From Bacillota bacterium (GTDB lineage Bacteria; Bacillota_A; Clostridia; Peptostreptococcales; Anaerovoracaceae), in assembly GCA_017437925.1 (NCBI GenBank), contig JAFRWQ010000255.1, forward strand, positions 1-8,176: a stretch of 8,176 bases of DNA, written 5' to 3'. The position numbers were made by a program, and so were the translations under genes. Each line of letters begins with the position of its first letter. The stretch's first letter is position 1. Below, piece after piece: positions 5,736 to 8,176 of the stretch. The notes below the pieces were generated by a model. That model saw nothing but the letters and a program-made list of their open reading frames with translations, was not told the origin of the DNA and did not search any database.

Positions 5736-6828
5736 AAAAGACGTGCTCGAACAAAAATGCCCCTCCTGCGGAGCGCCGATGCGCTACGACGCCGCGTCTG
5801 GAAAGCTGGTCTGCGACTGGTGCGGCACCGTGCTCGAGATCGAAGACCAGGAGATCCCCTCCGAGAGCCCCCAGCAGGAGCCCGAAGAGAAGGTAAGCGG
5901 CTTCGACTACGAGGCTATAAAGAACCAGGTCATAGACAAGGACGCCCAGGAGCTTCCCATCTATCACTGCAAGTCCTGCGGCGCCGAGCTGATCTCGGCC
6001 TGGGAGCAGGTATCCCTCACCTGTCCCTACTGCCGCAACAACATAGTGCTGACCGACAAGGTGGCCGGAGGCCTCAGGCCCGACGGCATAGTTCCCTTTA
6101 CCATAAGCTCCTCCGAGCTGCCCCAGGCTGTGAGCCGCTTCTATAAAAACAAGAAGCTTCTGCCCAAGGGCTTTTTCAGCAGGGCCGGCATGGGCAATGT
6201 CACCGGCCTTTACGTTCCTTTCTGGGTCTTTGAAGGCCGCCTTGAAGGAAACGTCAACTTCGCGGCCTCCAGGAGCGTTACCTACAGGGAGGGCAATTAC
6301 AGGGTCACAGACACCAAGCACTATTCCCTGAACAGGGAGGTCTCGGTGGATTTCGACCAGCTCCCGGTGGACGCCAGCGAAAGGCTGGACGACGCCCTGA
6401 TGGATTCCCTTGAGCCCTTCGATCTTTCGGCTGTAAAGGATTTCGACCCGGCCTATCTTGCGGGTTTTGCCGCCGACCGCTTCGACGCTCCCGCTTCCGA
6501 CGTGGAGGCGAGGGCCAAGAAAAGGATGCTCAACACGGCCTACGCTTCCGCGAGGAACCGGTGCAACGGTTACGAGAGCGTCACCGAAAGGGGAGGGAAC
6601 ATCATGGCTCAGGTCAAGGCCAGATACCTGCTCCTTCCGGTCTACATCTTCGACATCATCGAAGGCAGGAAGAGCTACAGCTTCGCGGTCAACGGCCAGA
6701 GCGGCAAGGTCGTCGGAGAGCTTCCCAACGACAAAGCCTACAACTTTAAATATTTCCTTCTGAGGGCGGGAGCGGTGCTGGGAGCATTCATGCTCTACTC
6801 CGTCGCCAGATACTTTATGGGGGCTTAA
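5728..6828 (+). CDS. Twin zinc-ribbon protein with C-terminal membrane helix (YdjG-like)
   Basis: This 366-residue protein begins with two zinc ribbons: C11, C14, C29, C32 (KCPSCGAPMRYD...CDWCG) and C81, C84, C99, C102 (HCKSCGAEL...CPYCRNN), separated by an acidic Glu/Pro/Gln linker (about 40-56). A mixed alpha/beta region follows, and the protein ends in a hydrophobic helix (about 343-364, FLLRAGAVLGAFMLYSVARYF). Such proteins are often mislabelled primosomal protein N' or DNA helicase because of the ribbons, but there is no Walker motif. The architecture is that of B. subtilis YdjG, which with YdjH forms a membrane complex tied to PspA and YdjI. The ATG at 5728 overlaps the polyferredoxin stop by 8 bases (ATGAGTAA) and has AAAGG nine bases upstream; an in-frame TTG at 5689 lacks a ribosome site. 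The YdjG link rests on architecture and neighbour, not on an alignment. Confidence 0.75.
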   Translation: MSKKDVLEQKCPSCGAPMRYDAASGKLVCDWCGTVLEIEDQEIPSESPQQEPEEKVSGFDYEAIKNQVIDKDAQELPIYHCKSCGAELISAWEQVSLTCPYCRNNIVLTDKVAGGLRPDGIVPFTISSSELPQAVSRFYKNKKLLPKGFFSRAGMGNVTGLYVPFWVFEGRLEGNVNFAASRSVTYREGNYRVTDTKHYSLNREVSVDFDQLPVDASERLDDALMDSLEPFDLSAVKDFDPAYLAGFAADRFDAPASDVEARAKKRMLNTAYASARNRCNGYESVTERGGNIMAQVKARYLLLPVYIFDIIEGRKSYSFAVNGQSGKVVGELPNDKAYNFKYFLLRAGAVLGAFMLYSVARYFMGA

Positions 6829-6832
6829 GACT

Positions 6833-8176
6833 ATGAAGAGAAAAGCATCAGTCATCATCGCGGCTCTCATGATACTGAGCCTCATCGCCCCTCTTTCCGT
6901 CCTGGCAGAAGGTCTTTATGAAGAAGCTTCCCCCAGATTGATAGACAACGGAGGAGCGCTCGACGCTGCCCATGCCCAGGATCTGATGAACGAATCGAAG
7001 CTCTTCAGCGAGGAGTACGAGACGGATTTCGTCTTCGTGATCGTAACTCCCGACGAGTACCAGGCCTGCAGAGGAAGGCTCGGTTCTCTGGCTGACGATA
7101 TTTACGACGACGGCGGCTACGGCTGGGGAGAAGACAGGTCCGCCGTAATAGCCCTCTGGTGCCCCGAGTACGAGGAATACCATTACCAGACCTACGGCTG
7201 GGTGTCCGAGCTCCTGGACGAGGACAGGATAGAATTCATAAGCGAGAGATCTCCCGGCTATCAGGAGGAGTACGGGGACTGGGGCGTCCTTTACGCGTCG
7301 CTCCGCTTCACGTCCAACTGCCTTGACGATATTTTCGAGGAGATGAATACCCTGCCTCCAGAGGTTGCCGGTATGCTTCAGGGAGGGCAGATCCCGGATC
7401 AGGGTCAGACCGTATCTGAGCATCCCCAGCCCCTCAGCGGCTCCATGCCCGACTGGTATCCGGAAAACGTTTCGAACTTCCAATTCTACCACGACGAGAG
7501 CGCTCCCAGGGTGGTCGATACGGCGGACATCTTTACCGCCGAAGAGGAAGTGGCCATCGAGAAAAGGGCCCGGGAGATAATCGACCGCACCGGCAAGGAC
7601 GTAGTGGTCTTTACCGACGTCTCCAGCTACGGCCTTGAGCAGGATGTCTACTGCGCCGATTTCTATGATTTCAACGGCTACGGCTTCGGTCCCGAGAGGG
7701 AAGGCCTCTGCCTTCTCTTCTGCATGGATCCGGGTGACAGGGGCTTCATGACCGTAGCGACCGGCAGCGAGACCATGGCTCTCTTCACCCAGAGCAGCTC
7801 CAATGCCATGGACGGCCTGCTTTACGATTACGCGGTCAGCGCCCGCTACGGCGAGGGCGTCTTGAGGTGGATGGACACCGTTGAGAGCCTGTACATCAAG
7901 GGCGTTCCCTTCGCTCCCGACTGGCTCCCCGACGCCGATGAAGCTTTCAGCAGATTCCACAGGGGAAACGGAAAGGGCCCCTCGGGCTATATAGACGATA
8001 AGGCGGGATATTTCACCGCCGAAGAGGCTGAAGCCCTCAGCGCCAAGGCAGGCAGGATATGCAGGGAGTACGGCATCGACATCATGATGCATACCTCGAG
8101 GGAATCCTACGGCATGTCCAGGGACGAGTACAACGAGCTTTACTATTATTACAACGGCCTTGGGAAGGGCGATGAC
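6833..8176 (+). CDS. Exported multi-TPM-domain protein (YdjH-like), 3' end missing
   Basis: The frame is open from the ATG at 6833 to the right edge, 448 residues with no stop. A signal peptide is clear: MKRK, a hydrophobic core, and VLA with likely cleavage after A25. Three related units resembling the TPM (TLP18.3/Psb32/MOLO-1) domain can be read. Unit 1, about residues 34-135, has DDGGYGWGEDRSAVIALW. Unit 2, about 224-330, has DFNGYGFGPEREGLCLLF and ATG. Unit 3 begins about 384 with YFTAEEAEAL and YYNGLGKGDD and is cut by the edge. Each starts with an Asp-rich DxxxxF/L strand and reaches a G-x-G-x-G turn. A Pro/Gln-rich linker (about 172-216) separates units 1 and 2. TPM domains occur in membrane-repair and photosystem-assembly proteins and in some phosphatases; the role here is unknown. 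Seven cysteines lie outside the cell. A weak GGGGG (6819-6823) precedes the start, four bases after the YdjG-like stop. Confidence 0.8.
   Translation, partial: MKRKASVIIAALMILSLIAPLSVLAEGLYEEASPRLIDNGGALDAAHAQDLMNESKLFSEEYETDFVFVIVTPDEYQACRGRLGSLADDIYDDGGYGWGEDRSAVIALWCPEYEEYHYQTYGWVSELLDEDRIEFISERSPGYQEEYGDWGVLYASLRFTSNCLDDIFEEMNTLPPEVAGMLQGGQIPDQGQTVSEHPQPLSGSMPDWYPENVSNFQFYHDESAPRVVDTADIFTAEEEVAIEKRAREIIDRTGKDVVVFTDVSSYGLEQDVYCADFYDFNGYGFGPEREGLCLLFCMDPGDRGFMTVATGSETMALFTQSSSNAMDGLLYDYAVSARYGEGVLRWMDTVESLYIKGVPFAPDWLPDADEAFSRFHRGNGKGPSGYIDDKAGYFTAEEAEALSAKAGRICREYGIDIMMHTSRESYGMSRDEYNELYYYYNGLGKGDD

Noticed and set aside
5728..6828. Primosomal protein N' (PriA) or helicase.
   Set aside because: Only zinc ribbons are shared; there is no Walker A/B motif, and the protein ends in a membrane helix.
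5500..6885. Long open frame on the minus strand (461 codons) opposite the polyferredoxin and zinc-ribbon genes.
   Set aside because: It runs antisense to two genes with clear motifs, shows no recognisable domain, and such frames are expected opposite GC-rich coding DNA.
6848..8092. Long open frame on the minus strand (414 codons) opposite the TPM gene.
   Set aside because: The + strand frame has a signal peptide, repeated TPM-like units and operon spacing; the minus frame has no known motif.
1..8176. CRISPR array, tRNA, rRNA or insertion sequence.
   Set aside because: No regularly spaced repeats, no cloverleaf, no transposase motif and no terminal inverted repeats were seen; intergenic space is too small.

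Overview
The window is GC-rich DNA that is almost entirely coding, with every supported gene on the + strand. It suggests an anaerobic, Gram-positive-type bacterium of the Clostridia. The evidence is a two-iron desulfoferrodoxin (superoxide reductase), a radical-SAM enzyme, a DUF5714-type protein, a NapH-like polyferredoxin next to a tiny CD1871A-type CXXC membrane protein, and strong AGGAGG-type ribosome binding sites. Frequent ATA (Ile) and AGG (Arg) codons beside GC-rich synonyms are a visible lineage trait. The exact order or genus cannot be read from this piece.

Layout. (1) 3-1391: the 3' part of a gene for a GT-B-like (MurG/MGDG-synthase-like) putative glycosyltransferase, cut by the left edge. 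(2) 1442-4073: an apparently complete transcription unit. It has a sigma-A-type promoter (1442-1469), then desulfoferrodoxin, an SPL-family radical-SAM protein, a cysteine-rich DUF5714-like protein and a hypoxanthine-DNA glycosylase, and it closes with a textbook intrinsic terminator (4049-4073). Gaps between these genes are 1 to 30 bases. (3) 4086 to the right edge: a second unit with an extended -10 promoter and a roughly 80-base leader that folds into a long hairpin. It encodes a membrane-anchored TlpA/ResA-like thioredoxin, a 45-residue CXXC membrane miniprotein, a membrane polyferredoxin, a twin-zinc-ribbon protein with a C-terminal membrane segment (YdjG-like architecture), and an exported protein with repeated TPM domains (YdjH-like) that runs off the right edge. 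The first four of these genes overlap by 8 to 11 bases and the last follows after 4 bases.

How the genes may work together (inference). Unit 2 pairs removal of superoxide with repair of deaminated bases, so it looks like an oxidative or nitrosative stress cassette with two poorly understood partners. The first half of unit 3 has the parts of a relay carrying electrons from cytosolic iron-sulfur donors through the membrane to an extracytoplasmic thioredoxin. Its second half resembles the YdjG-YdjH pair of the Bacillus subtilis pspA-ydjGHI membrane-stress operon, here with an enlarged multi-TPM partner. Putting a thiol-redox relay and a YdjGH-like pair in one tightly coupled operon is the most interesting feature of the window.
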